Origin: Candidatus Saccharimonadota bacterium
Lineage (GTDB): Bacteria > Patescibacteriota > Saccharimonadia > Saccharimonadales > Saccharimonadaceae
DNA length: 54,765 nt
NCBI GenBank assembly: GCA_017404515.1
Contig: JAFRCG010000023.1
Location: 1-54,765 of the forward strand
Direction: 5' to 3'
Part shown: positions 43,444 to 49,971 of the stretch, piece after piece
How positions within the stretch are numbered: position 1 is the stretch's first letter
Layout: each line of letters opens with the position of its first letter
Notes under the pieces: generated by a model
What the model was told of the DNA's origin: nothing
The model's database searches: none
The model's input: the letters and a program-made list of their open reading frames with translations, nothing else
Made by a program: the position numbers and the translations under genes

Positions 43444-43554
43444 GGCTCCACCTTTACAAATCTTTTCTGACTGGTTGGCTCAAATCAAATGGGAATAATT
43501 ATTCCCATTTGATTCGCCAACAAACAGTCAGAAAAGTTTTTGTAAAGTTGGAGC
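43444..43554. repeat. Inverted-repeat hairpin element HP2 (loopless)
   Basis: Same arms as HP1 and HP3 but meeting directly at AATAATTATT, without the 43-nt loop. It begins 10 nt upstream of the ldh -10 box and ends 21 nt before cassette C6. Confidence 0.85.
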
Positions 43555-43574
43555 TTCTCCCCTTCTCCTTTTCC

Positions 43575-43770
43575 CGTCGGTATCCGCTTTCGTATGTGTA
43601 TTCTGGTAGTTTTGAATGGACAGACGGAACATTATATGTGCAGGGGCTTGGTTCATATTGGTGGTCTAGCACGAGTAGTAGTAGCATTGCGGCATATTTT
43701 CTTATACATGGGAGCAATGACTTGAATCCAGCAATCGCCAGAAACAAAGCTCTTGGCTTTACTCTCCGCC
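43575..43770 (+). repeat. Surface-protein cassette C6
   Basis: Begins RRYPLSYVYSGSFEW and ends LGFTLRRR; the core has YWWSSTSSSS and LNPA. It follows HP2 and meets C7 tail to tail at 43762-43779. Confidence 0.78.
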
Positions 43771-43975
43771 GGCGGAGAGTAAACCCGACGGCCTTATTAT
43801 TGCTATCCTGGGGGCGGAGATTGCTACTATACACGTACAAGCTGTACGCGTAACTATCACTGTCGGCTGCGGTAGACCACCAGACCCCGAGGGAGTCCTG
43901 GTAGTCCAGGTTACCATTGCCCCAGTAGTAGCGGCCTGAGAACACATACGAAAGCGGATACCGACGGGCAGAAGT
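43771..43975 (-). repeat. Surface-protein cassette C7
   Basis: Begins RRYPLSYVFSGRYYWGNGNLDY and ends GFTLRRR; the core has WWSTAADSDSYAY and LRPQDS. Upstream of its 5' end an extra AGCGGAGAG tail (about 43977-43986) abuts the antisense-RNA promoter of TA-like unit 1. Confidence 0.8.
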
Positions 43976-43989
43976 GGAGCGGAGAGGAT

Positions 43990-44018
43990 TTGACTAGTTC
44001 TGTAAGCTTTAGTATAAT
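43990..44018 (+). promoter_or_regulatory. Promoter of antisense RNA 1
   Basis: TTGACT (43990-43995), 17 nt, TATAAT (44013-44018). Hexamers and spacing are identical in unit 2. Confidence 0.85.
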
Positions 44019-44022
44019 AATA

Positions 44023-44107
44023 GCAAGTCAGTGTTGTATTTCTAGAAAATAAAACACTAACTTGCTGGGTTTGGGAGACCTTGCTAGCGGTGAGGTCTCT
44101 TATTTTG
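44023..44107 (+). ncRNA. Antisense-type small RNA of TA-like unit 1
   Basis: This is a transcript of about 85 nt. Hairpin 1 pairs AGCAAG/CTTGCT (44022-44027 with 44061-44066) and AGTGT/ACACT inside; the loop contains TTTCTAGAAA. Hairpin 2 is a terminator, GAGACCT/AGGTCTC (44075-44081 with 44093-44099) followed by TTATTTT. In unit 2 both strands of hairpin 1 have changed together. The 3' end overlaps the end of the 24-codon ORF on the other strand and is complementary to its mRNA. Confidence 0.75.
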
Positions 44108-44158
44108 TGACTTTCTTATAATCTTCTTTAGCCGAATAACGAAGCTAAGTTCAATCAT
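44084..44158 (-). CDS. 24-residue basic peptide of TA-like unit 1
   Basis: The ORF starts ATG at 44158 with AGGAAAGGA 7 nt upstream and ends TAG at 44084, inside the terminator hairpin of the opposing RNA. The peptide begins MIELSFVIRL and ends in a basic tail with NKRPHR. The copy at 49346 has the same length, the same MIE[LI]S start and the same KRP end with a different middle, so the frame appears maintained. By layout it is a candidate type I toxin. No homologue is known to me, and toxicity is inference. Confidence 0.65.
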   Translation of the reverse strand: MIELSFVIRLKKIIRKSQNKRPHR

Positions 44159-44339
44159 AGATTATTCCTTTCCTAAGAGATACCTAATCATGCATCTAGA
44201 ATGGATCTTTTCAGTGGCATCCCTCCACACTCCCACCATGTTGTAGAACATAATGCTTTGCAGATGCCAACGAATTGCCGTTTTTAAACAATATTTCCTA
44301 AACATATTCTACTTAAGCACACTTTTTCATCCTATCCAA
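44159..44339 (-). promoter_or_regulatory. Promoter and structured 5' leader of peptide 1
   Basis: TTGGAT (44334-44339), 17 nt, TTAAGT (44311-44316) with an upstream TG, conserved base for base in unit 2. The leader is about 147 nt with a TGGCATC/GATGCCA helix (44263-44269 with 44215-44221) enclosing a conserved purine-rich segment (GTGGGAGTGTGGAGG-like). Long structured leaders are usual for type I toxin mRNAs. Confidence 0.65.
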
Positions 44340-44372
44340 GCACGAGCTTGATAGAAAATTTATTTAAGCGCA

Positions 44373-44605
44373 AGCGGAGAGCAAACCCGTAGGGCTTACT
44401 ATAGTTATTCTGGGGGAGGAGACTGCTACTATACATGAGCAGGTGGTACGCGTTACTATCACTGAGGGCTGCGGTAGACCACCAGAGCCCGTAGGAGTCC
44501 TGGTAGTACAGGCGACCATTGCCCCAGTAGTAGTTGCCTGAGAACACATACGAAAGCGGATACCGACGGGCACCGGTGGAATAGTAGGAGGGTGCCGATA
44601 AAACA
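44373..44605 (-). repeat. Surface-protein cassette C8
   Basis: Begins YYSTGARRYPLSYVFSGNYYWG and ends YGFALRLR; the core has WWSTAALSDSNAY and LLPQN. Upstream it shares CTGTTTTATCGGC and CTATTCCACCGGTGCC with C14. Its 3' tail abuts TA-like unit 1. Confidence 0.8.
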
Positions 44606-44627
44606 GGGTTACTTCGTGTTTTATATA

Positions 44628-46181
44628 TTATTCGCGAGATTTAATAATTGGGAATGGTACGCCTTCGCGGCCGGAAACACCTTCAAGTAGCCAGAAATTA
44701 CGCTCGGAATTGCCCCAACCACAAGCTGGCGGCATGCCGTATTCTAGCATTTCTACAAAATCCATGTCTAGCATTTGCGCTTCGGTGTCGCCAGCATCGC
44801 GGGCGGCCTGCTGCTCTTTGAAACGAGCAAGTTGGTCTAGTGGGTCGTTTAATTCAGAGAAGCCATTGCCCATTTCTGTGCCGGCAATAATAGGGTGGAA
44901 TCTCTGGGTGACAAGGGGATTTTCTGGGCTAGTTTTGGCTAATGGTGAGAGGGCTAGAGGTTCTTCTACTAGCCAATATGGTCCGGCAGAAGTCTTGCGA
45001 ATTAGTTTCCATACAGCATCAATTAGGCGAGCATTAGTAGCAGTTTCTAAAGTATGCTCCAAAGATTTTCTGGCAGATTTGTCGTTTTTGTCGGCGGATT
45101 TATTGAAATCGTCTAGTAAAATTTGCTTCAACTGTTCCCTGTCTGGATTAAAGACATCGACATCATATTTCTCTTTGAGAAGATCGGCATATTTGATGCG
45201 TGGCCATTTTTGATCAAGATTGATATCAAAACCCCCAACATGAAATTCTAGTGTGCCCCAAGTTTCTTTGGCGACATATTTGATCATTTCTTCGTAGAGG
45301 TCCATGCCATCTTCGTAATCTTGATAGGCGGCATAAGATTCAAAAGCGACATGCTCTGGGAGGTGCTCGTCGTCAATGCCTTCATTTCTAAAGCGTGGGC
45401 CGATATCAAAGACGCGTTCAAACCCACCGCCAAGTAGGCGTTTTAGTGGTAGTTCATGAGAAATGCGAAGGTAAAAATCTTCGTCTAGCGCATCCATGTG
45501 GGTGACAAATGGGTTGGCGTCAGCACCACCAGTGGTATGCTCCAGAACTGGGATGTTGATTTCGATAAAACCGTGATCTAGCATGAATTTGCGAGTAGCC
45601 TGCCAGAATTTGGAACGGCGTACCATACGCTCGCGAACTTCTAGATTGACATTCATATCAACATAGCGACGGCGGAAACGCTCTTCCTTATTGGTAAAGC
45701 CATCGCGGCCAGGAAGAGGGCGAAGTGCCTTAGTGAGCAGGCGGACTTGGTTAGAAAAGACAGAAATTTCTCCAGTTTTGGACCTGTCAACTGTGCCGGT
45801 GGTCTCTATGAAATCGCCGGTATCTAGGAGCTTGAGGTCTTTGATGGATAGTAGATCGGAATTGCCCAAGTTGGAAATAGTGTTTTTCTCTCCATCGTTA
45901 GTCGATGCCTTATCTTCACTATCTCCAACTTGCTGCATAAAGATTTGAACTTCGCCGGTGTAATCACGAAGTTTGATAAAAGCGAGCTTACCAAAACTGC
46001 GGATGGCGGTAATGCGGCCAGCGATGGTGACAGTTTTTCCTTTTAGAGAGTCAAAATCATCTAGAACAGCGGAAATTTTGGTGTCACGGTGTGACTTAGC
46101 AGGATAAGGATTGATGCCCCGCTGCTTTAGTTCTTCTAGTTTTCTAATGCGCTCATCGCGGTAATCGGCTAAAGTTGTCAT
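44628..46181 (-). CDS. lysS: Lysyl-tRNA synthetase (class II)
   Basis: A 517-residue synthetase with an OB-fold anticodon domain (about 50-150, TIAGRITAIRSFGKLAFIKLRD), motif 2 (GPRFRNEGIDDEHLPEHVAFESY) and a C-terminal GEMGNGFSELNDP-like segment (GTEMGNGFSELND). I start at 46181 (MTTLADYRDERI); the 12 residues before it overlap the promoter. TTGCTT-17-TATAAT ends 7 nt before this ATG. Confidence 0.95.
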   Translation of the reverse strand: MTTLADYRDERIRKLEELKQRGINPYPAKSHRDTKISAVLDDFDSLKGKTVTIAGRITAIRSFGKLAFIKLRDYTGEVQIFMQQVGDSEDKASTNDGEKNTISNLGNSDLLSIKDLKLLDTGDFIETTGTVDRSKTGEISVFSNQVRLLTKALRPLPGRDGFTNKEERFRRRYVDMNVNLEVRERMVRRSKFWQATRKFMLDHGFIEINIPVLEHTTGGADANPFVTHMDALDEDFYLRISHELPLKRLLGGGFERVFDIGPRFRNEGIDDEHLPEHVAFESYAAYQDYEDGMDLYEEMIKYVAKETWGTLEFHVGGFDINLDQKWPRIKYADLLKEKYDVDVFNPDREQLKQILLDDFNKSADKNDKSARKSLEHTLETATNARLIDAVWKLIRKTSAGPYWLVEEPLALSPLAKTSPENPLVTQRFHPIIAGTEMGNGFSELNDPLDQLARFKEQQAARDAGDTEAQMLDMDFVEMLEYGMPPACGWGNSERNFWLLEGVSGREGVPFPIIKSRE

Positions 46182-46188
46182 ACCCAAA

Positions 46189-46217
46189 ATTATAACATAT
46201 CTTGACAATATAAGCAA
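46189..46217 (-). promoter_or_regulatory. Leaderless promoter of lysS
   Basis: TTGCTT (46212-46217), 17 nt, TATAAT (46189-46194), then 7 nt to ATG. It overlaps the opposite-strand consensus promoter at 46202-46230. Confidence 0.75.
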
Positions 46218-46266
46218 AGTGTGGTATAATGAAAGTATGGAGTGGCCGTAAGGGGCCGTTTTTTAT
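46202..46266 (+). ncRNA. Consensus promoter with 4-codon ORF and terminator
   Basis: TTGACA (46202-46207), 17 nt, TATAAT (46225-46230) is a perfect sigma-70 consensus. Exactly 6 nt later ATG opens a 4-codon ORF (MEWP) whose TAA lies within a small GC-rich hairpin followed by TTTTTT. The predicted RNA is only 30-35 nt and reaches the 3' end of greA on the other strand. It could be an attenuated leader left from a lost gene or an antisense RNA. Confidence 0.5.
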
Positions 46267-46709
46267 TCTATAGAGACGATTTTGCCCTTGTTGCCATTAG
46301 GGAGGGCGTAGGTGTCACCAACTTTTTTACCCATGAGGGCTTGGCCGATAGGTGAAACATCAGAGATGCGACCATTTAGTGGATCGGCTTCTACTGGGCC
46401 AACAATGGAATAGGTGTGGCGTTTGCCAGCAAGAGTAACAGTGACAGTGGCACCCATAGAAATTTTGTCATGAGAAGTATTGCGGATGATCTTGGCACTT
46501 TTTAGGATGCCTTCAATTTCGGCGATGCGATTTTCTACGGTTTTTTGTTCGGCGCGGGCGTCAGTATATTCCTGATTTTCTGAGAGATCGCCAAAAGAGC
46601 GCGCGGTCTGGAGGCGTTCAGCAATTTGAGGGCGTCTAGCAACTAGAGTTTTCAACTCTTCCTCTAGATCTAGTTTTCCTTGTTTGGTCAGATTAACGGT
46701 CTTTTTCAT
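46263..46709 (-). CDS. greA: Transcription elongation factor GreA
   Basis: A 148-residue protein that rescues backtracked RNA polymerase. The N-terminal coiled coil (about 1-72) has the acidic tip DLSENQEYTDAR; the C-terminal FKBP-like domain has GPVEADPLNGRISDVSPIGQALMGKKVGD. It overlaps the end of proS by 17 nt, so the two form an operon. Confidence 0.95.
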   Translation of the reverse strand: MKKTVNLTKQGKLDLEEELKTLVARRPQIAERLQTARSFGDLSENQEYTDARAEQKTVENRIAEIEGILKSAKIIRNTSHDKISMGATVTVTLAGKRHTYSIVGPVEADPLNGRISDVSPIGQALMGKKVGDTYALPNGNKGKIVSIE

Positions 46710-47943
46710 ACGAATGTAGTATATCTGTCATTTCTTTGATTGTCAAGAGTTTTTGCTGGCCGCTTTGGCGCTCAGTATATTCGACACTGTCTTTTTCTAG
46801 GGTTTTGTCGGAGATTACAATGCGATAAGGAATGCCAGTGAGCTCGGAATCGGCAAATTTTTCGCCAGGGCGAAGATCGCGGTCGTCTAACAAGATATCT
46901 TCTGGGAAGGCCGCTTCCCACTCTTTGGCAAGCTCGGTGGCTTTTTCGCCGATGGCTACAATGTAATGTCTGTATGGAGCGATTTGCTCTGGCCAGACTA
47001 AGCCTTTGTCGTCGGCAAATTTTTCGGCGATAACACCCATGACACGGGAAACACCGATACCGTATGAGCCCATATAAACTAGTTGCTCTTTGCCGTCTTT
47101 GTCTGTGTATGTGAGATTTAGTGGCTCGGAGAATTTGTAGCCCAGACTAAAGATATTGCCGACTTCGGCAGCTTGGCAAGATTCTAATTCTTCCCTCTTG
47201 ACACCAAGATCGGCCAAGACTTCTTCGTTTAAGACCTCTTCGTTTAAGACGACGGATTTGTCATGATTGTAATAAATAGTGTCCTCACCTACTGGGAGAA
47301 TGGTCTGAAATTCGTGGCTGTATTTGGAAAAGGCACCACCAGAAGCAAAAGTTTGATAAGTGCAGTCACCCAAGCCAAGGCGCTTAAAAATAGTATGATA
47401 GGATTTTTCTACTTTGGCATAAAATTTGTCATGTTCGGTTTTGTCTAAGTTGAAAGAATAGAGATCTTTCATCAGAAATTCACGAGTGCGCATAATGCCA
47501 GATTTGGCGCGAAGCTCATTTCTGAATTTGGTCTGGAATTGATAAAAACTAGCTGGGAGATCTTTGTAACTTTTGATGTAATCATGCATCATGGCCGTGC
47601 CTGGCTCTTCGTGAGTTGGACCAAGGCCTAATTCCCCACCGGCAGAAAGCTCAGTCTTGAACCAAATATCCATGCGTTCAGAGTTCCAACGCTCTGTAGC
47701 CTGCCAAGGAGCAGGATTTTGCAATGCAGTCATCTGGATTTCTGCGCTGCCCAAGGCGTTCATTTCTTCACGGATGATATTTTCGATTTTCTTGAGGGTC
47801 CTGAGCCCAAGTGGCAAAAAAGTATAAACGCCAGCTAGCTCTTTGTGGACATACCCAGCACGAACAAGATACTGGGCGCTTTTAGCAGTCTCGTCTTTAG
47901 GGGCGTTTCTTAAAGTTTTAACAAAAGATGTACTTAGTTTCAT
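46693..47943 (-). CDS. proS: Prolyl-tRNA synthetase lacking the editing insertion
   Basis: Class II synthetase, 416 residues: LPLGLRTLKKIENIIREEM, TKFRNELRAKSGIMRTREFLMKDLYSF (motif 2), and GSYGIGVSRVMG (motif 3), then an anticodon-binding domain. The roughly 180-residue INS domain that deacylates Ala-tRNA-Pro in most bacterial ProS is absent between motifs 2 and 3. A short tandem repeat (VLNEEVLNEEVL) sits in that place. Start at 47943 is fixed by TGT-TATAAT 6 nt upstream. Confidence 0.93.
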   Translation of the reverse strand: MKLSTSFVKTLRNAPKDETAKSAQYLVRAGYVHKELAGVYTFLPLGLRTLKKIENIIREEMNALGSAEIQMTALQNPAPWQATERWNSERMDIWFKTELSAGGELGLGPTHEEPGTAMMHDYIKSYKDLPASFYQFQTKFRNELRAKSGIMRTREFLMKDLYSFNLDKTEHDKFYAKVEKSYHTIFKRLGLGDCTYQTFASGGAFSKYSHEFQTILPVGEDTIYYNHDKSVVLNEEVLNEEVLADLGVKREELESCQAAEVGNIFSLGYKFSEPLNLTYTDKDGKEQLVYMGSYGIGVSRVMGVIAEKFADDKGLVWPEQIAPYRHYIVAIGEKATELAKEWEAAFPEDILLDDRDLRPGEKFADSELTGIPYRIVISDKTLEKDSVEYTERQSGQQKLLTIKEMTDILHSYEKDR

Positions 47944-47949
47944 AGGGGT

Positions 47950-47958
47950 ATTATAACA
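47950..47958 (-). promoter_or_regulatory. Leaderless -10 of proS-greA
   Basis: TG-T-TATAAT, 6 nt before ATG; HP3 begins about 30 nt upstream. Confidence 0.65.
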
Positions 47959-47989
47959 TATCTTTGGGATTGCTGATAGTGTGAGCTTT

Positions 47990-48157
47990 GGCTCCACCTT
48001 TACAAATCTTTTCTGACTGGTTGGCTCAAGTCAAATGGGAATAATTATTCTAGGCAGCTCTGCGCCAGAATTGACAGTTCCGTACTCGAGCTGTAGAATA
48101 ATTATTCCCATTTGTTTCGCCAACAAACAGTCAGAAAAGTCTTTGTAAAGTTGGAGC
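47990..48157. repeat. Inverted-repeat hairpin element HP3
   Basis: Nearly identical to HP1, including the 43-nt loop. It is placed between the proS promoter and cassette C9. Confidence 0.87.
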
Positions 48158-48177
48158 TTCTCCCCTTCTCCTTTTCC

Positions 48178-48372
48178 CGTCGGTATCCGCTTTCGTATGT
48201 ATGGTCTGGATTCTTCTATTATGGAGATGGCTATCTATATACTCAGGGAACACGGGGTGTATGGTGGTCTGCCACTGCAACTACTGACATAAATGCTTCT
48301 TATCTAAACTTACTTCCCGAAAGTACTTCCAATGGCAATAATAACAAATCTTACGCTTTTACTCTCCGCTGG
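48178..48372 (+). repeat. Surface-protein cassette C9
   Basis: Begins RRYPLSYVWSGFFYYGDGYLY and ends YAFTLRWR; the core has WWSATATTDINASYL. It meets C10 tail to tail (CTCTCCGCT/AGCGGAGAG at 48362-48384). Confidence 0.78.
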
Positions 48373-48375
48373 CGC

Positions 48376-48577
48376 AGCGGAGAGGAAAACCGAAGGCCCT
48401 ACCATAGTTGTTATCCTGGGGGTTGAGACCGCTACTATACATGACCAAGTAGTACGCGCCACTATTACCGTTGGCTGCGGTAGACCGCCAGTACCCGCCG
48501 GAGTCCTGGCCGTCCAGGTTACCAAAGTCCCAGCGGTAGAGACCTGAGTATACATACGAAAGCGGATACCGACGGGC
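48376..48577 (-). repeat. Surface-protein cassette C10
   Basis: Begins RRYPLSYVYSGLYRWDFGNLDG and ends GFPLRCAS; the core has YWRSTAANGNSGAYYL and LNPQDN. Confidence 0.8.
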
Positions 48578-48589
48578 AGATGTGGAGTA

Positions 48590-48795
48590 GGAGACGCAGC
48601 GGAGAGCGAACCCGTAGGCTTTAATAGTGTTATTCTGGGGGTCGAGACCGCTACTACCCATGCGCAAGTAGTACGCGTTACTATCACTGCTAGCCGTGGT
48701 AGGCCACCAGCCCCCGTAGGAGCCCTGGTAGAACAGGCTACCATTGCCCCAGTAGTAGTAGCCTGAGAACACATACGAAAGCGGATACCGACGGG
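48590..48795 (-). repeat. Surface-protein cassette C11
   Basis: Begins RRYPLSYVFSGYYYWGNGSLFY and ends GFALRCVS; the core has GWWPTTASSDSNAYYL and LDPQNN. A 12-15 nt spacer joins it to C10. Confidence 0.82.
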
Positions 48796-48809
48796 CATAG
48801 TATGGAGCG

Positions 48810-49015
48810 GGAGACACAGTGGAGAGCAAACCCGAGGGCTTTATTAACATTATGCTGGGGGAGGAGAGAGTTACTATCCATGTACAAGAGGTACGCGTTA
48901 CTATCACTGCTGGCTGCGGTAGACCACCAGACCCCGTAGGAGTCCTGGAGGTACAGGTCACCATCGCCCCAGCTGTAGCGACCTGAATATACATACGAAA
49001 GCGGATACCGACGGG
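48810..49015 (-). repeat. Surface-protein cassette C12
   Basis: Begins RRYPLSYVYSGRYSWGDGDLYL and ends GFALHCVS (His for Arg); the core has WWSTAASSDSNAYLL and LLPQHN. Confidence 0.82.
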
Positions 49016-49026
49016 CAGTATTGGAG

Positions 49027-49225
49027 CGGAGAGAGAAGCCATATAGTTTGTTGTTATGACCATCGCCCTGAAGGTAAGTAGTTGCCAAAATCATATAATA
49101 TGCATTACTGCTATCGTATGCTGTAGCGGTCCACCAATGTCCTAATGAATCTTGATTATACAAATAACCACTCGCCCAATAATAGACTCCAACTTGATTT
49201 ACATACGAAAGCGGATACCGACGGG
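49027..49225 (-). repeat. Surface-protein cassette C13
   Basis: Begins RRYPLSYVNQVGVYYWASGYLY and ends YGFSLRS; the core has HWWTATAYDSSNAYYM and a different third segment (YLQGDGHNN). Lower GC than the adjacent cassettes. Its 5' end lies about 25 nt from the antisense promoter of TA-like unit 2. Confidence 0.78.
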
Positions 49226-49250
49226 TATGGTTGAAGACGAAGCGCCACAC

Positions 49251-49279
49251 TTGACTGGGGGCATAAGCTTTAGTATAAT
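49251..49279 (+). promoter_or_regulatory. Promoter of antisense RNA 2
   Basis: TTGACT (49251-49256), 17 nt, TATAAT (49274-49279). Confidence 0.85.
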
Positions 49280-49283
49280 AATG

Positions 49284-49370
49284 AGCAAGCAAGAGATGTA
49301 TTTCTAGAAAATATATTCTCACCTGCTCGGTTGTGGGAGACCTTGCTAGTAGCGAGGTCTCTTAGTTTTT
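49284..49370 (+). ncRNA. Antisense-type small RNA of TA-like unit 2
   Basis: Second copy. Hairpin 1 has GAGCA/TGCTC (49283-49287 with 49324-49328) around an AGAGA/TCTC helix and the same TTTCTAGAAA loop. The terminator is GAGACCT/AGGTCTC (49337-49343 with 49355-49361) followed by TTAGTTTTT. Stem sequences differ from copy 1 on both sides while the pairing is kept. Confidence 0.75.
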
Positions 49371-49420
49371 AGAGTCTTTCTGACTTTGACAAATCCCCAA
49401 AAGAGACTAATTTCTATCAT
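49346..49420 (-). CDS. 24-residue basic peptide of TA-like unit 2
   Basis: ATG at 49420 with GAAAGGAG 9 nt upstream; TAG at 49346 inside the opposing terminator. The peptide begins MIEISLFWGFVKV and ends KTKRPRY. It shares length, start and end with the peptide of unit 1. Candidate type I toxin. Confidence 0.65.
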   Translation of the reverse strand: MIEISLFWGFVKVRKTLKTKRPRY

Positions 49421-49590
49421 TAAGCTTGCTCCTTTCTAAGGATACCTAGCATATCTAGAATAGCCATTCATTGGCACCTCCACACTCCCACCACAATTTT
49501 TAGTAGTGTTTGCCGTGCCAATTAGACGCTAATTTAGCGCAGCACTCCCCAACCAAAGCCTACTTAAGCACACTTTTCTTTCCTATCCAA
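49421..49590 (-). promoter_or_regulatory. Promoter and structured 5' leader of peptide 2
   Basis: TTGGAT (49585-49590), 17 nt, TTAAGT (49562-49567). The leader carries an 8-bp ATTGGCAC/GTGCCAAT helix (49515-49522 with 49470-49477) at the place of the 7-bp helix of unit 1, with compensated bases, and the same purine-rich segment. Confidence 0.65.
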
Positions 49591-49635
49591 GCACTAGCCC
49601 GATAGAAAATAATGCTATTGGTAAAATAATTAATG

Positions 49636-49971
49636 CTATTGGTAAAAATAGCGGAGAGACAAGCCATAAGTTCTATCTCCTTCAAAAATGCGTCGTGTAT
49701 CAAGTGTAGCTTCAAGCATACCCAAAAAATAAGTCTGGCTAGCATTGTAGGCGGTAGCTGACCACGCGTTACCACCCGCGCCTTGGCTAGCACCCATATC
49801 ACCGTCTCCCCAATTATAGCGCCCAGCATACACATACGAAAGCGGATACTGACGGGCACCGGTGGAATAGAAGGAGGAGGCCGATAAAACAGCCCCCGTG
49901 TTCATACCAGGATCCGCTTTGTATTTAATATCAAAATCCAAGTCCGGCGATGAATATAAAATAAAATGCAA
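49636..49971 (-). repeat. Surface-protein cassette C14 with 5' extension
   Basis: This is the longest cassette frame: about 40 residues upstream (AVLSASSFYSTGARQYPLSYVYAG) and a TAA at 49636. The core has NAWSATAYNASQTYFL and ends YGLSLRYF. The Arg-Tyr of the conserved start is changed to Gln-Tyr. The frame's first 22 codons overlap the end of the CPBP gene in another frame, so the 5' boundary of real homology is near 49900. Confidence 0.75.

Noticed and set aside
47990-48157. Integron attC sites
   Set aside because: The folded inverted repeats recall attC, but the arms are much longer, no GTTRRRY core is evident, they do not separate individual cassettes, and no IntI-like integrase is present.
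48178-49225. CRISPR array
   Set aside because: Repeats are about 200 bp, protein-coding in pattern and in both orientations; no short direct repeats with unique spacers and no cas genes.
48178-49870. Diversity-generating retroelement
   Set aside because: The lectin-like fold of the cassettes suggests it, but no reverse transcriptase, Avd gene or template repeat is in the window, and differences between cassettes are not limited to adenine positions by eye.
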